DNA of 64,000 nt from Aminipila sp047974845 (GTDB lineage Bacteria; Bacillota; Clostridia; Peptostreptococcales; Anaerovoracaceae), in assembly GCA_047974845.1 (NCBI GenBank), contig JBKECQ010000014.1, positions 1-64,000 of the forward strand, read 5' to 3'. A program made the translations under genes and the position numbers. Each line of letters opens with the position of its first letter. Position 1 is the first letter of the stretch. This document shows positions 25,775-34,019 of this stretch, piece after piece. Under the pieces are notes generated by a model. That model searched no databases and was not told the DNA's origin. It worked only from the letters and a program-made list of their open reading frames with translations.

Positions 25775-26644
25775 ATGGCGATGATTGTAAAAGAGATGTT
25801 AGAAATGGGTCAAAGGACATTGGAGGTTTCGGGTGTATGTGATGCAAAAATTGATGCGGAACGATTGCTTTGCCATATGCTCAAGATTGAAAGAGGCGAG
25901 CTTTTTATGATTTGGTCCAAAATAATGGAGGATCAACAGTGCAATAGTTACTTTGAGCTGATTGATATGAGGGCTACTAGATTGCCATTACAACATATAA
26001 CCGGAACGCAACAATTTATGGGATATGACTTTAAAGTAAACAAAAATGTTTTGATACCAAGATTGGATACGGAGCTTTTAACAGAAGCAGTTATGGAATA
26101 TGCAGATTTATTTAAAGGGAAGATTTCTGTACTGGACCTATGTTGTGGAAGCGGAGCAATAGGTATAAGCTTAGAAAAATTATGCAAGAATATGAAAATA
26201 GTTTGTAGTGATATATCAGAAGATGCAATAAAGCTAACAAAGGAAAATGCTAAAAGTTTAAAAGCAAATGTAACAATAAAACAGGGAGACTTGTTTGAAC
26301 CATTTAAAAGGAAACTGGGGAATGTAAAATTTGATATAATAGTTACAAATCCTCCTTACATAGAATCTGAAGTTATTGAAACACTGGAAGAAGAGGTCAG
26401 AGTTCATGAACCACATTTAGCATTAGATGGTGGGGAAGATGGGCTGGACTTTTATAAAAGAATATTAAAAGAAGCTCCTAAGCATTTAAATAAGGGTGGC
26501 ATGATTTTCTTTGAGATTGGTCATAACCAAGGTAAAATTATAATGGAAAAACTGGCACATATGGGGCAATATACGGATATAGAAATGAAAAAGGATTATA
26601 ATGAGCATGACAGAGTAATTATATGCAAAACACAAGTAAAATAA
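25775..26644 (+). CDS. prmC: Release factor glutamine methyltransferase
   Basis: A 289-residue N5-glutamine methyltransferase that modifies the GGQ glutamine of peptide release factors. An N-terminal helical release-factor-binding domain (1-85) is followed by a Rossmann methyltransferase. DLCCGSGAIGISLEK is the SAM-binding motif, and NPPYI is the catalytic motif that holds the substrate amide. ALDGGEDGLDFYKRI completes the signature. Its target RF1 is encoded about 1.8 kb downstream, separated here by an MFS transporter and rpmE. AGGAGG precedes the ATG. Confidence 0.95.
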   Translation: MAMIVKEMLEMGQRTLEVSGVCDAKIDAERLLCHMLKIERGELFMIWSKIMEDQQCNSYFELIDMRATRLPLQHITGTQQFMGYDFKVNKNVLIPRLDTELLTEAVMEYADLFKGKISVLDLCCGSGAIGISLEKLCKNMKIVCSDISEDAIKLTKENAKSLKANVTIKQGDLFEPFKRKLGNVKFDIIVTNPPYIESEVIETLEEEVRVHEPHLALDGGEDGLDFYKRILKEAPKHLNKGGMIFFEIGHNQGKIIMEKLAHMGQYTDIEMKKDYNEHDRVIICKTQVK

Positions 26645-26658
26645 GGTGAGAATTTCCT

Positions 26659-27861
26659 ATGAGAGTGATTAAAGATAGAAGTCTAATGACTGCCATGGTA
26701 ATAATATCTACTGCTATTTGTCTCAGAGCCCCCATAACATCGGTAGGCTCTGTTTTGCACTTGATTGCATCTGATTTGAATCTAAACGGGACAATAGCCG
26801 GAACTATTACGACGATTCCCTTAGTGGTAATGGCTGTTTTATCTCCATTTATAAGTAAGATAGGAACAAAGCTGGGGACTAGATTGGCCTTAATGCTGGG
26901 ACTTTTTATCTTATTGATGGGCATTTTAATTAGATCCTTTGCAGGGTTTTGGGGTCTTTTGATTGGTACAGCTATGATTGGGGCAGGAATAACCTTTGGA
27001 AATGTGTTAATTCCTGCATTAATAAAATTATGTTTTCCCCATAAAATAGGGTCAATGACCGGAATCTTTACCACTACAATGTCAATTTGCTCTGGGATAG
27101 GGGCAGGTATAAGTGTCCCCATTGCCATTGAAATGGGTGTAGGCTGGAGACTTACTTTTTGTATATGGGCGGGAACTACTGCAATTGCACTAATAATAGG
27201 ATTAGTATGGATAATAAATACACCAGGCTATTCAGGAAGTAGCGATGATTTAGTTCAATTAGATAAACTGAGGAATAAAAAGCCATTATATAAGATTCCC
27301 ATGGTGTGGAGTATCGTAATATTGTTTGGAGGACAATCAAGTGTTTTCTTTATGATGGCAACATGGCTTCCTACTATTATTATTGATAAAGGTATTTCCG
27401 CTGTCACTGCGGGAGGAATAGCCACAGTATTTCAAATTGCCGCAATACCGGCAAATTTAGCTACACCGATAATAGCGGGGAGAATAAAAGACCAAAGAAT
27501 TTTAGCCCTTTGCGTTACGGGTATTGGTATAGTGGGGTTAATAGGATTGACCATAGGAAGTAATATAGTGGTTTTAACGATTAGTACCGCGATCCTATCT
27601 TTAAGCTTAGGTGGAACCTTTAGTTTAAGCTTGGTATTGTTTGGAATGAAAACAACAACGGGGGAAGAAGCGGCTAGATTATCTGGCTTCTCGCAAAGCG
27701 CCGGATATGTTATGGCGGCAATAGGGCCTGCTTTTGCAGGGTATTTGTACGATATCTCAAATAACTGGAATTTGCCTATAGGGCTTGCAATGGGTATACT
27801 TTTTATGGCCGCTTTCGCCGGATTTATAGCAGGAAAAGACAAGAAAATATACGAAAAGTGA
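26659..27861 (+). CDS. MFS transporter, CynX/NimT type
   Basis: A 400-residue major facilitator protein with about twelve membrane segments. ICLRAPITSVGSVLHLI at the first helix and SPFISKIGTKLGTRLAL in the loop between helices 2 and 3 resemble the cyanate/nitroimidazole (CynX/NimT) branch. The substrate cannot be predicted. It starts 14 bp after prmC with AAGGTGAG upstream. It interrupts the usual prmC-prfA order, so it may be an insertion into a conserved operon, though its base composition looks like that of its neighbours. Confidence 0.88.
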   Translation: MRVIKDRSLMTAMVIISTAICLRAPITSVGSVLHLIASDLNLNGTIAGTITTIPLVVMAVLSPFISKIGTKLGTRLALMLGLFILLMGILIRSFAGFWGLLIGTAMIGAGITFGNVLIPALIKLCFPHKIGSMTGIFTTTMSICSGIGAGISVPIAIEMGVGWRLTFCIWAGTTAIALIIGLVWIINTPGYSGSSDDLVQLDKLRNKKPLYKIPMVWSIVILFGGQSSVFFMMATWLPTIIIDKGISAVTAGGIATVFQIAAIPANLATPIIAGRIKDQRILALCVTGIGIVGLIGLTIGSNIVVLTISTAILSLSLGGTFSLSLVLFGMKTTTGEEAARLSGFSQSAGYVMAAIGPAFAGYLYDISNNWNLPIGLAMGILFMAAFAGFIAGKDKKIYEK

Positions 27862-27888
27862 TATACTGCAAAAAGTTAAAAATAATCC

Positions 27889-27917
27889 TTGATAATTATT
27901 ATAAGATTTGATATAAT
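27889..27917 (+). promoter_or_regulatory. Strong promoter of rpmE
   Basis: TTGATA (27889-27894) and TATAAT (27912-27917) with 17-bp spacing, and a TG before the -10. It is among the closest matches to consensus in the window. It gives a leader of about 65 nt before rpmE. Confidence 0.8.
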
Positions 27918-27921
27918 AAAC

Positions 27922-27988
27922 AAGCTGTGATTACAGCAACAAATAATGTGGAGGCCACGGGGCCGAGAGCAAAAGAGAGGTGCATAGC
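27922..27988 (+). promoter_or_regulatory. Structured 5' leader of rpmE (candidate L31 autoregulatory leader)
   Basis: The leader holds two small hairpins: GCTGT/ACAGC around GATT, and a second GC-rich one (GTGG AGG CCAC, or alternatively GGCC/GGCC) just before the ribosome-binding site. Ribosomal protein L31 leaders that bind their own product are known in Firmicutes, but I cannot confirm a match to that motif from memory. Confidence 0.4.
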
Positions 27989-28189
27989 ATGAAGGAAGGA
28001 ATCCATCCAGATTATAAGGAATGTAAAGTTACTTGCGCATGCGGCAACACGTTCATGACTAAGTCAATTAAAGACGAGATAAGAGTTGAAGTTTGTTCAT
28101 CTTGTCATCCGTTCTTTACAGGACAACAGAAGTTCATTAACCGTGGCGGTCGTGTTGAAAAGTTTAAGACTAAGTACAATATCGACTAA
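27989..28189 (+). CDS. rpmE: Ribosomal protein L31
   Basis: A 66-residue 50S subunit protein beginning MKEGIHPDY. Cysteines in CACGN and VCSSCHPFF form the zinc site, so this is the zinc-binding (C+) type of L31. GGRVEKFKTKY is the usual C-terminus. The ATG at 27989 is chosen over an in-frame GTG at 27980, since GAGGTG then serves as ribosome-binding site and the family starts with MK-GIHP. It has its own promoter and terminator. Confidence 0.97.
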   Translation: MKEGIHPDYKECKVTCACGNTFMTKSIKDEIRVEVCSSCHPFFTGQQKFINRGGRVEKFKTKYNID

Positions 28190-28207
28190 TTTAAGTAGCT
28201 TTGGATT

Positions 28208-28238
28208 AACCGGAAATCGTAATTTCCGGTTTTTTTTT
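28208..28238 (+). terminator. Rho-independent terminator of rpmE
   Basis: AACCGGAAAT (28208-28217) pairs perfectly with ATTTCCGGTT (28222-28231), followed by a long T-run. Confidence 0.95.
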
Positions 28239-28249
28239 GCTAAAAAATA

Positions 28250-28258
28250 TGTTATACT
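28250..28258 (+). promoter_or_regulatory. Extended -10 promoter upstream of prfA
   Basis: TGTTATACT is an extended -10 element with no clear -35. It would give a long leader of about 190 nt before prfA. Apart from a small CATGTA/TACATG repeat near 28346-28364, nothing else was recognised in 28259-28440. Confidence 0.4.
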
Positions 28259-28453
28259 ATATAGTTAGTATGAAAATGGTGAGTAATTTATAGAATTCAC
28301 CATAAATGGGCATTTTATATATAAACAGAAATGACAACTTGAACATGTAGGTTTTATACATGAAAAACAATATGAAGCTAAATTAAAGCAAATAATGGCA
28401 TGAGCATATTTACGTGAATTAGTTACTGCTCATCAGCCGAAATGGAGGCATAG

Positions 28454-29515
28454 ATGTTTGATAAATTGGACTTTATACTGGAAAAGTACGAAGAACTGTC
28501 TTTAAAAGTTTCAGACCCTGAGATTATTAATAATCAACCGGTGTGGCAGAAACATATTAAAGAAATGGGGGAAATAGAACCCATAGTAAATAAGTACAAA
28601 GAGTATAAAAAAGCAAAAGATGATTTAAAATCGGCAAAGGAAATGCTTGAAGAACATGATGAAGAACTTCGAGAAATGGCTAAAATGGAAATTAATGAGC
28701 TAGAGCCGGAAATTGAAAAAATTACTGAGGATTTAAATGTATTGCTTTTACCTAAAGACCCTAATGACGAAAAAAATGTTATTTTGGAAGTTAGAGCAGG
28801 TACCGGTGGTGATGAAGCTGCACTATTTGGCGCAGACCTTTTAAGAATGTATATGAGATATGCAGAAAGACGTGGCTGGAAAACAGAAATTCTTGAAATG
28901 AATGACACCGGCATTGGCGGTGTTAAGGAAGCGGTAGTTTTGATTAAGGGTAAAGGGGCATATAGCAGACTAAAATATGAAAGTGGTGCCCATAGAGTAC
29001 AGCGTGTACCTGAAACAGAATCTTCGGGACGTATACACACTTCAGCGGCAACAATTGCGGTACTTCCGGAAGTTGACGATGTCGAAGTACAGATAAACCC
29101 AAACGATGTAAGAGTTGACGTATATAGAGCATCCGGCAACGGAGGACAATGTGTAAATACTACAGATTCAGCAGTAAGATTAACTCACGTTCCTACAGGC
29201 TTGGTAGTAACTTGTCAGGATGAAAAATCACAAATTAAGAATAAAGAAAAGGCGTTCAAGGTATTGCGTTCAAGACTTTATGATTTAATGCAAAGTGAAC
29301 AAAACAAAGAAATATCAGAGCAGAGAAAAAGCCAGGTTGGAAGTGGTGACAGAAGTGAAAGAATTAGAACATATAATTTCCCACAGGGCAGAGTATCCGA
29401 TCATAGAATCAACTTAACTTTATATAAGCTTGACTACTTCCTAGACGGAGACCTTGATGACATAATAGACGGTCTAATTACAAGTGATCAGGCAGAAAAA
29501 ATGAAGAACTTATAA
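28454..29515 (+). CDS. prfA: Peptide chain release factor 1
   Basis: A 353-residue factor that ends translation at UAA and UAG. GGQ at residues 230-232 is the hydrolysis motif methylated by PrmC. The codon-recognition tripeptide region reads RVPETESSGRIHTS, so PET stands where E. coli RF1 has PAT. Helical domain 1 covers residues 1-105. GGAGG lies before the ATG at 28454. It is followed after about 40 bp by the threonylcarbamoyl-AMP synthase gene, the usual order in Firmicutes. Confidence 0.97.
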   Translation: MFDKLDFILEKYEELSLKVSDPEIINNQPVWQKHIKEMGEIEPIVNKYKEYKKAKDDLKSAKEMLEEHDEELREMAKMEINELEPEIEKITEDLNVLLLPKDPNDEKNVILEVRAGTGGDEAALFGADLLRMYMRYAERRGWKTEILEMNDTGIGGVKEAVVLIKGKGAYSRLKYESGAHRVQRVPETESSGRIHTSAATIAVLPEVDDVEVQINPNDVRVDVYRASGNGGQCVNTTDSAVRLTHVPTGLVVTCQDEKSQIKNKEKAFKVLRSRLYDLMQSEQNKEISEQRKSQVGSGDRSERIRTYNFPQGRVSDHRINLTLYKLDYFLDGDLDDIIDGLITSDQAEKMKNL

Positions 29516-29553
29516 AAATAGGTACAGAGACTATCTATAGAAAGAAAAATGTG

Positions 29554-30573
29554 ATGGAAACAAAACTTTTGGATGTAACAACAGAAAATATTGACATTGC
29601 AGCAAAAATGCTTGCTGAAGGTATGTTGGTAGCTTTTCCAACGGAAACAGTATATGGTTTGGGTGCTGATGCCCTAAACGATGAAGCCGTGGGAAAGGTC
29701 TACGCAGCAAAAGGCAGACCAAGTGACAACCCCATGATTGTTCATATTGCAGATAAAGAGGATGTTTGTAAGCTAACACCGAAAATCACACATAATATGA
29801 AACTTTTAATGGATGCATTTTGGCCGGGACCCATGACCATGGTTGTTCCTAAGGTTAAGGGTATTCCGGATGTCACCACTGGGGGACTTGACACTGTGGC
29901 CATTAGAATGCCTTCTGATGAAATAGCTAGGCAACTAATTAGGAAATCCGGTTGCCCTATTGCTGCGCCAAGTGCCAACCTTTCGGGAAGACCAAGCCCT
30001 ACAAAGGCAAAACACGTTGTAGTGGACCTTAAAGGAAGAATAGATGCAATATTAATGGGTCATGATTGTAATGTGGGAATTGAATCAACGGTTATAGATG
30101 TAACCGGGGAGCTTCCGATTATATTAAGACCAGGGATTATTACACCAAAAGAACTGAGCAAAGCTTTAGGCTTGGCGGGAAGAGAAGTAGGTATGGATCC
30201 TGCTCTGTTTGTTAATCGCCCAAGAGATGTCTCGGACAAGGATTTTAAGCCGAAAGCTCCAGGCATGAAATATAAGCATTATGCTCCAAAGGCAGAAATG
30301 CTGATTATTTCCGGGGAAATTGACAAAGTAAAGGAAAAAATCAGGGAATTAAGTGAAGAAAGTGAAGTAATGGGAAAAAAAGTTGGCGTTATTTTGTTTC
30401 AAAATGATAAAATGCATGATGCGGCACATGACTTTTTTGCTAAGCTTCGAGATTTTGATGAACAAGAGGTAGACCTGATTTTGGCAGGAGCTTTAGATAT
30501 GCAAGACGGTATAGGTTTTGCAGTAATGAATAGAATGCTTAAATCGGCGGGATACAGTATTATAAACGTATAG
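29554..30573 (+). CDS. ywlC: L-threonylcarbamoyladenylate synthase (Sua5/YwlC type)
   Basis: A protein of about 339 residues with an N-terminal YrdC domain (PTETVYGLGADA, KGRPSDNPMIVHI, WPGPMTMVV, CPIAAPSANLSGRPSPT) and a C-terminal Sua5 domain (SPGM-like APGMKYKHYAPKA). It makes threonylcarbamoyl-AMP for the t6A37 modification of ANN-decoding tRNAs. The start is ATG 29554 or the adjacent GTG 29551; no strong Shine-Dalgarno site favours either. The order prfA-ywlC-rpiB-upp resembles other Firmicutes. Confidence 0.93.
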   Translation: METKLLDVTTENIDIAAKMLAEGMLVAFPTETVYGLGADALNDEAVGKVYAAKGRPSDNPMIVHIADKEDVCKLTPKITHNMKLLMDAFWPGPMTMVVPKVKGIPDVTTGGLDTVAIRMPSDEIARQLIRKSGCPIAAPSANLSGRPSPTKAKHVVVDLKGRIDAILMGHDCNVGIESTVIDVTGELPIILRPGIITPKELSKALGLAGREVGMDPALFVNRPRDVSDKDFKPKAPGMKYKHYAPKAEMLIISGEIDKVKEKIRELSEESEVMGKKVGVILFQNDKMHDAAHDFFAKLRDFDEQEVDLILAGALDMQDGIGFAVMNRMLKSAGYSIINV

Positions 30574-30638
30574 CTTAAAAATAAGTGTTTAATATTAAAG
30601 AGGTGTGCTTCACCCAGTAGCAGAAATGGAGATAAATT

Positions 30639-31070
30639 ATGAAAATAGCAATGGCGTGTGATCATGGTGGATTTGAGCTAAAAGAAGCTATAAAAGAATA
30701 TTTGGAAAATCAAGGGGTTGAGATTTTGGATTTAGGTACAAACTCAACAGAATCTGTTGATTATCCACAATACGGTAAAGCATGCGGAGAAGCAGTTGCT
30801 TCAGGCAAAGCTGAAAGAGGAATTGTTTGCTGTGGTACAGGCATTGGTATTTCCATTGCGGCTAATAAGGTAAAAGGAATTAGATGTTCTTTATGTACAG
30901 ATACAAATATGGCAGAGCTAACAAGAAAACATAATGATTCAAATATTCTTGCCATGGGTGGAAGAATCACTGATGTTGATACTGCCAAAGCTATAACTCA
31001 AGTATGGCTTGACACAGAATTTGAAGGTGGTAGACACCAAAGACGTGTGGATTTATTAGACAATATGTAA
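30639..31070 (+). CDS. rpiB: Ribose 5-phosphate isomerase B
   Basis: A 143-residue enzyme of the RpiB/LacAB family interconverting ribose 5-phosphate and ribulose 5-phosphate. MACDHGGFELKEAIKEYL and the glycine-rich CCGTGIGISIAANKVKGIRC hold the catalytic cysteine and phosphate-binding residues. HNDSNILAMGGR follows, as in the family. AATGGAG lies upstream of the ATG. Together with upp it links pentose phosphates to nucleotide salvage. Confidence 0.95.
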   Translation: MKIAMACDHGGFELKEAIKEYLENQGVEILDLGTNSTESVDYPQYGKACGEAVASGKAERGIVCCGTGIGISIAANKVKGIRCSLCTDTNMAELTRKHNDSNILAMGGRITDVDTAKAITQVWLDTEFEGGRHQRRVDLLDNM

Positions 31071-31142
31071 TCAAAGATTTAGTAATATTCAATTAACTAA
31101 TATATTTTTATGCAGCAAATGCAAGGGAGGAATGAAAGTAAA

Positions 31143-31772
31143 ATGGGTAAGATATATGTATTCGACCATCCGTTAATTCAACACAAAACAGCAATGATGA
31201 GAAAGATTGATACAAGTGTAAAAGATTTTAGAGAGCTGGCAAGAGAAGTTTCAATGCTTATGGGCTATGAAGCTACAAGAAATTTACCACTTGAGGAAAT
31301 TGAAATTGAAACACCAATATGCAAGGCAAGAATGAAGATGTTACAGGGAGAGGATATTGCGATAGTTCCGATTTTGAGAGCTGGTCTTGGTATGGTTGAT
31401 GGAATGCTTGCACTTGTTCCAAATGCAAAGGTTGGACACGTTGGTCTATACAGAGACCCAGATACTCATGAACCTGTAGAATACTACTGTAAACTTCCTA
31501 CAGATATAGCAAAGAGACAAGTATTTGTAGTGGATCCGATGCTTGCTACAGGTGGAAGTGCAGTAGCGGCCATTGACTTTATTAAAGAAAAGGGTGCTAA
31601 AAATATTACCTTTATGTGTCTAATTGCATCACCGGAAGGTCTTGAAGTATTACAAAAGGCACATCCTGATGTAGATATATTTGTTGCAGCAAGAGATCAG
31701 AAACTAAACGAAAGCGCGTATATTGTTCCGGGCTTGGGCGATGCCGGGGACCGTTTGTACGGTACAAAATAA
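31143..31772 (+). CDS. upp: Uracil phosphoribosyltransferase
   Basis: A 209-residue salvage enzyme making UMP from uracil and PRPP. ILRAGLGMVDGML and VVDPMLATGGSAVAAIDFIK (PRPP-binding) and the uracil-binding end AYIVPGLGDAGDRLYGTK are clear. The ATG at 31143 gives the standard family start MGKIYVFDHPLIQHK. An upstream in-frame ATG at 31110 would add 11 residues without a ribosome-binding site. GGGAGG at 31125-31130 is 12 bases away, a little long. Confidence 0.96.
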   Translation: MGKIYVFDHPLIQHKTAMMRKIDTSVKDFRELAREVSMLMGYEATRNLPLEEIEIETPICKARMKMLQGEDIAIVPILRAGLGMVDGMLALVPNAKVGHVGLYRDPDTHEPVEYYCKLPTDIAKRQVFVVDPMLATGGSAVAAIDFIKEKGAKNITFMCLIASPEGLEVLQKAHPDVDIFVAARDQKLNESAYIVPGLGDAGDRLYGTK

Positions 31773-31834
31773 TAGTAGGATTTGGTTGCTTCGGATACCG
31801 GCGCCAAAAAAGCAGCTAATGGGAGGGAAATGAA

Positions 31835-33160
31835 ATGAATTTTATACCAGACAATGTTAGTAAGCACGATAACGTATTTGACGTGCTTAAAGAAAGAGGC
31901 TTTATAGAGCAGTGCACCAACGAAGAAGAAATCAGAGAACTTTTAGACAAAGAAAAAATTAAATTCTATATAGGGTTTGACCCTACGGCAGACTGTCTGC
32001 ACGTGGGACATTTTATGCAAGTAATTATTATGATGTATATGCAGAAGTATGGGCATACACCTGTTGTACTGATTGGTGGAGGAACCGGAATGGTTGGAGA
32101 CCCATCGGGAAGAACAGATATGCGTCAGTTTATGACTCCTGAAACAGTACAAAATAATTGCAACTGCTTTAAAAAGTTATTTGATAAATTCTTGGAATTT
32201 GATGACGAGTGGGTTTACACAGGTGGAGATGGCAAAACTTTTGGGACTGCGTCTGCAAACAAAGAGCCTGAACCGGGAAAAGCAATATGTGTAAACAATG
32301 CTTCTTGGCTTCTAAAATTGAACTACATTGACTTTATTAGAGATATAGGAAAACATTTTTCTGTAAATAATATGCTTCGTGCTGAGTGCTTTAAACAGAG
32401 AATGGAAAAGGGTCTTTCTTTCTTAGAATTTAACTATATGCTTATGCAGTCATATGACTTTATGGTAATGGCAAGAGATATTAACTGTAAAATGGAGTTT
32501 GGTGGTAATGACCAATGGTCTAACATTCTTGGAGGCGTGGATCTTTGCCGTAGAGAACTTGATAAGCAGGTTTATGGAATGACCTTCTCACTTCTTACAA
32601 CAAGTGAGGGAGTTAAGATGGGTAAAACTCAGAAGGGGGCTTTGTGGCTTAATGCAGAAAAGACTTCTCCATATGAATTCTACCAATACTGGAGAAATGT
32701 TGCAGACCCAGATGTAAATAAATGTTTGCGTATGCTTACTTTCCTTCCAATGGAAGAGGTTGAAAGACTATCAAACCTTGAAGGTGCAGAGATAAATCAT
32801 GCAAAAGAAGTTCTTGCATTTGAAGTAACTAAGTTAGTTCATAGTGAAGAAGAGGCGGCTAAAGCTCAAGAAGCTGCGAGAGCTGCTTTCGGTGGAAATG
32901 GGGATATGACAAATATTCCAACAACAAAGATGGCGGCAGAAGACTTTGACGGCGATGGCATGGGTATTGTAAATCTTATAAAAACACTAAAATTAGTTCC
33001 AAGCAATGGAGAAGGCTTTAGAACCATTGAAGGGGGCGGACTCCTAATAAATGATGAGAAAGTTACAAATCCTAAACTTATGGTAACTAAAGATATGTTT
33101 AAAGACGGTGTTATCATAATTAAAAAGGGTAAAAAGACTTTCCATAAGGTGGAAATATAA
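31835..33160 (+). CDS. tyrS: Tyrosyl-tRNA synthetase
   Basis: A 441-residue class I aminoacyl-tRNA synthetase. HVGH (56-59) is the HIGH motif, and VKMGKTQ replaces KMSKS, close to the KFGKT form of the B. subtilis TyrS type. GFDPTADCLHVGH, GDPSGR and the substrate loop FGGNDQWSNILGG are typical. The C-terminal S4 domain (GGLLINDEKVTNPKL) binds tRNA. Compared with common homologues it carries roughly 20 extra residues around 130-150 (YTGGDGKTFGTASANK). Only 62 bp separate it from upp, which leaves no room for a T-box. GGGAGGG precedes the ATG. Confidence 0.96.
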   Translation: MNFIPDNVSKHDNVFDVLKERGFIEQCTNEEEIRELLDKEKIKFYIGFDPTADCLHVGHFMQVIIMMYMQKYGHTPVVLIGGGTGMVGDPSGRTDMRQFMTPETVQNNCNCFKKLFDKFLEFDDEWVYTGGDGKTFGTASANKEPEPGKAICVNNASWLLKLNYIDFIRDIGKHFSVNNMLRAECFKQRMEKGLSFLEFNYMLMQSYDFMVMARDINCKMEFGGNDQWSNILGGVDLCRRELDKQVYGMTFSLLTTSEGVKMGKTQKGALWLNAEKTSPYEFYQYWRNVADPDVNKCLRMLTFLPMEEVERLSNLEGAEINHAKEVLAFEVTKLVHSEEEAAKAQEAARAAFGGNGDMTNIPTTKMAAEDFDGDGMGIVNLIKTLKLVPSNGEGFRTIEGGGLLINDEKVTNPKLMVTKDMFKDGVIIIKKGKKTFHKVEI

Positions 33161-33186
33161 CATTTTTAATATTTGATATTTAAAGT

Positions 33187-33251
33187 AACGGTTAATTCGG
33201 ACTTGCATCTATTCAGTAGATGATAACAGGTTTGATTTAACCGTTTTTTTT
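33187..33251 (+). terminator. Rho-independent terminator of tyrS
   Basis: AACGGTTAA (33187-33195) pairs with TTAACCGTT (33237-33245), followed by a T-run. A second hairpin (CATCTA/TAGATG) sits in the loop. It closes the housekeeping operon. Confidence 0.85.
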
Positions 33252-33300
33252 ATGTTTTAAATTTGGCTCTATACAAAAATCTGAAATATAACTTACAATA

Positions 33301-33370
33301 AAAGTACATATATGTACTTATATGTACTTTTATGTAGCTATATGTAGTTATTTTTAGTTATATTTAGTAA
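33301..33370 (+). repeat. Seven-copy 10-bp phased repeat headed by a palindrome
   Basis: Consecutive 10-bp blocks share the pattern TATGTA(C/G)TTA, becoming degenerate to the right (TTTTTAGTTA, TATTTAGTAA). The first two blocks form the perfect 18-bp palindrome at 33302-33319 (AAGTACATA and its complement). The array ends about 12 bp before a TTGTCA -35 box. It could be helically phased protein-binding sites or a simple AT-rich satellite. Confidence 0.6.
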
Positions 33371-33382
33371 ACAGTGAACCGA

Positions 33383-33411
33383 TTGTCAATGAAAGGGCTC
33401 TTATATATGTG
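33383..33411 (+). promoter_or_regulatory. Candidate promoter of the ECF sigma gene
   Basis: TTGTCA (33383-33388) and TATGTG (33406-33411) are 17 bp apart. A GTGAACC just upstream resembles the AAC core of ECF-type -35 elements, so self-activation is possible but unproven. Confidence 0.4.
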
Positions 33412-33431
33412 TACACAGAAAGGAGATGGGC

Positions 33432-34019
33432 ATGGACGTTAAAGATGCAGAGCTTGTTATAAGGATGCAATGTGGTGATAAAGTTGCTTTTGAAACACTA
33501 TTTAATAGATATAAAACAAGGGCAATACAGACTGCATATCTTATTACCGGAAATAGAGCGACAGCAGAAGATATAACACAAGAAACTTTTGTTAAATGTT
33601 ATTTGAAGATTAAGGGACTAAAGGAGCCGGCACAATTTAAGACTTGGTTTTTTAAAATACTAACAAGAGTAGCATGGAAAATGTCAAGCAAAGAAAAGAT
33701 CGTTTCACCTATTGAAAATATATTTGAGCTATCAGAAGTTGGAAGCTCAGAACAGATTGAAAATGATCTGATAAAAAAGGAAGAGTCAGCTAAGATAATG
33801 AGCGCAATAAAAGCTTTAGAAGACAAACAAAAAACTACCGTTTTACTATATTACTACAATCAGTTTTCTGTGGGAGAGATTGCAAAAATAATGGGGTGCT
33901 TTGAGGGGACAGTTAAATCAAGACTTTACACAGCACGAAAAAATTTGAAAAAGAATCTTAGAAAAGAGGAAACTGAAATTGAGGAGGGGGTAGCAAATGC
34001 AGTCATTTACAAAATTTGA
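33432..34019 (+). CDS. ECF-type RNA polymerase sigma factor
   Basis: A 195-residue sigma-70 family protein of the extracytoplasmic function group. Region 2 (residues 15-80) has FETLFNRYKTRAIQTAYLITGNRATAEDITQETFVKCY. Region 4 (125-180) has LEDKQKTTVLLYYYNQFSVGEIAKIMGCFEGTVKSRLYTARKNLKK, the -35-binding helix-turn-helix; no region 3 lies between them. The ATG at 33432 is preferred because AGGAG ends six bases before it, while the in-frame ATG at 33426 abuts the AGGAG. The gene overlaps the next by 23 bp, the usual arrangement for a sigma factor with its regulator. Confidence 0.92.
   Translation: MDVKDAELVIRMQCGDKVAFETLFNRYKTRAIQTAYLITGNRATAEDITQETFVKCYLKIKGLKEPAQFKTWFFKILTRVAWKMSSKEKIVSPIENIFELSEVGSSEQIENDLIKKEESAKIMSAIKALEDKQKTTVLLYYYNQFSVGEIAKIMGCFEGTVKSRLYTARKNLKKNLRKEETEIEEGVANAVIYKI

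Noticed and set aside
28534..29139. 201-codon open frame on the - strand
   Set aside because: It is antisense to prfA, which is certain. The serine-rich composition is typical of a shadow frame.
31773..31834. T-box riboswitch before tyrS
   Set aside because: Only 62 bases separate it from upp, too few for a T-box, and no specifier or T-box sequence is visible.
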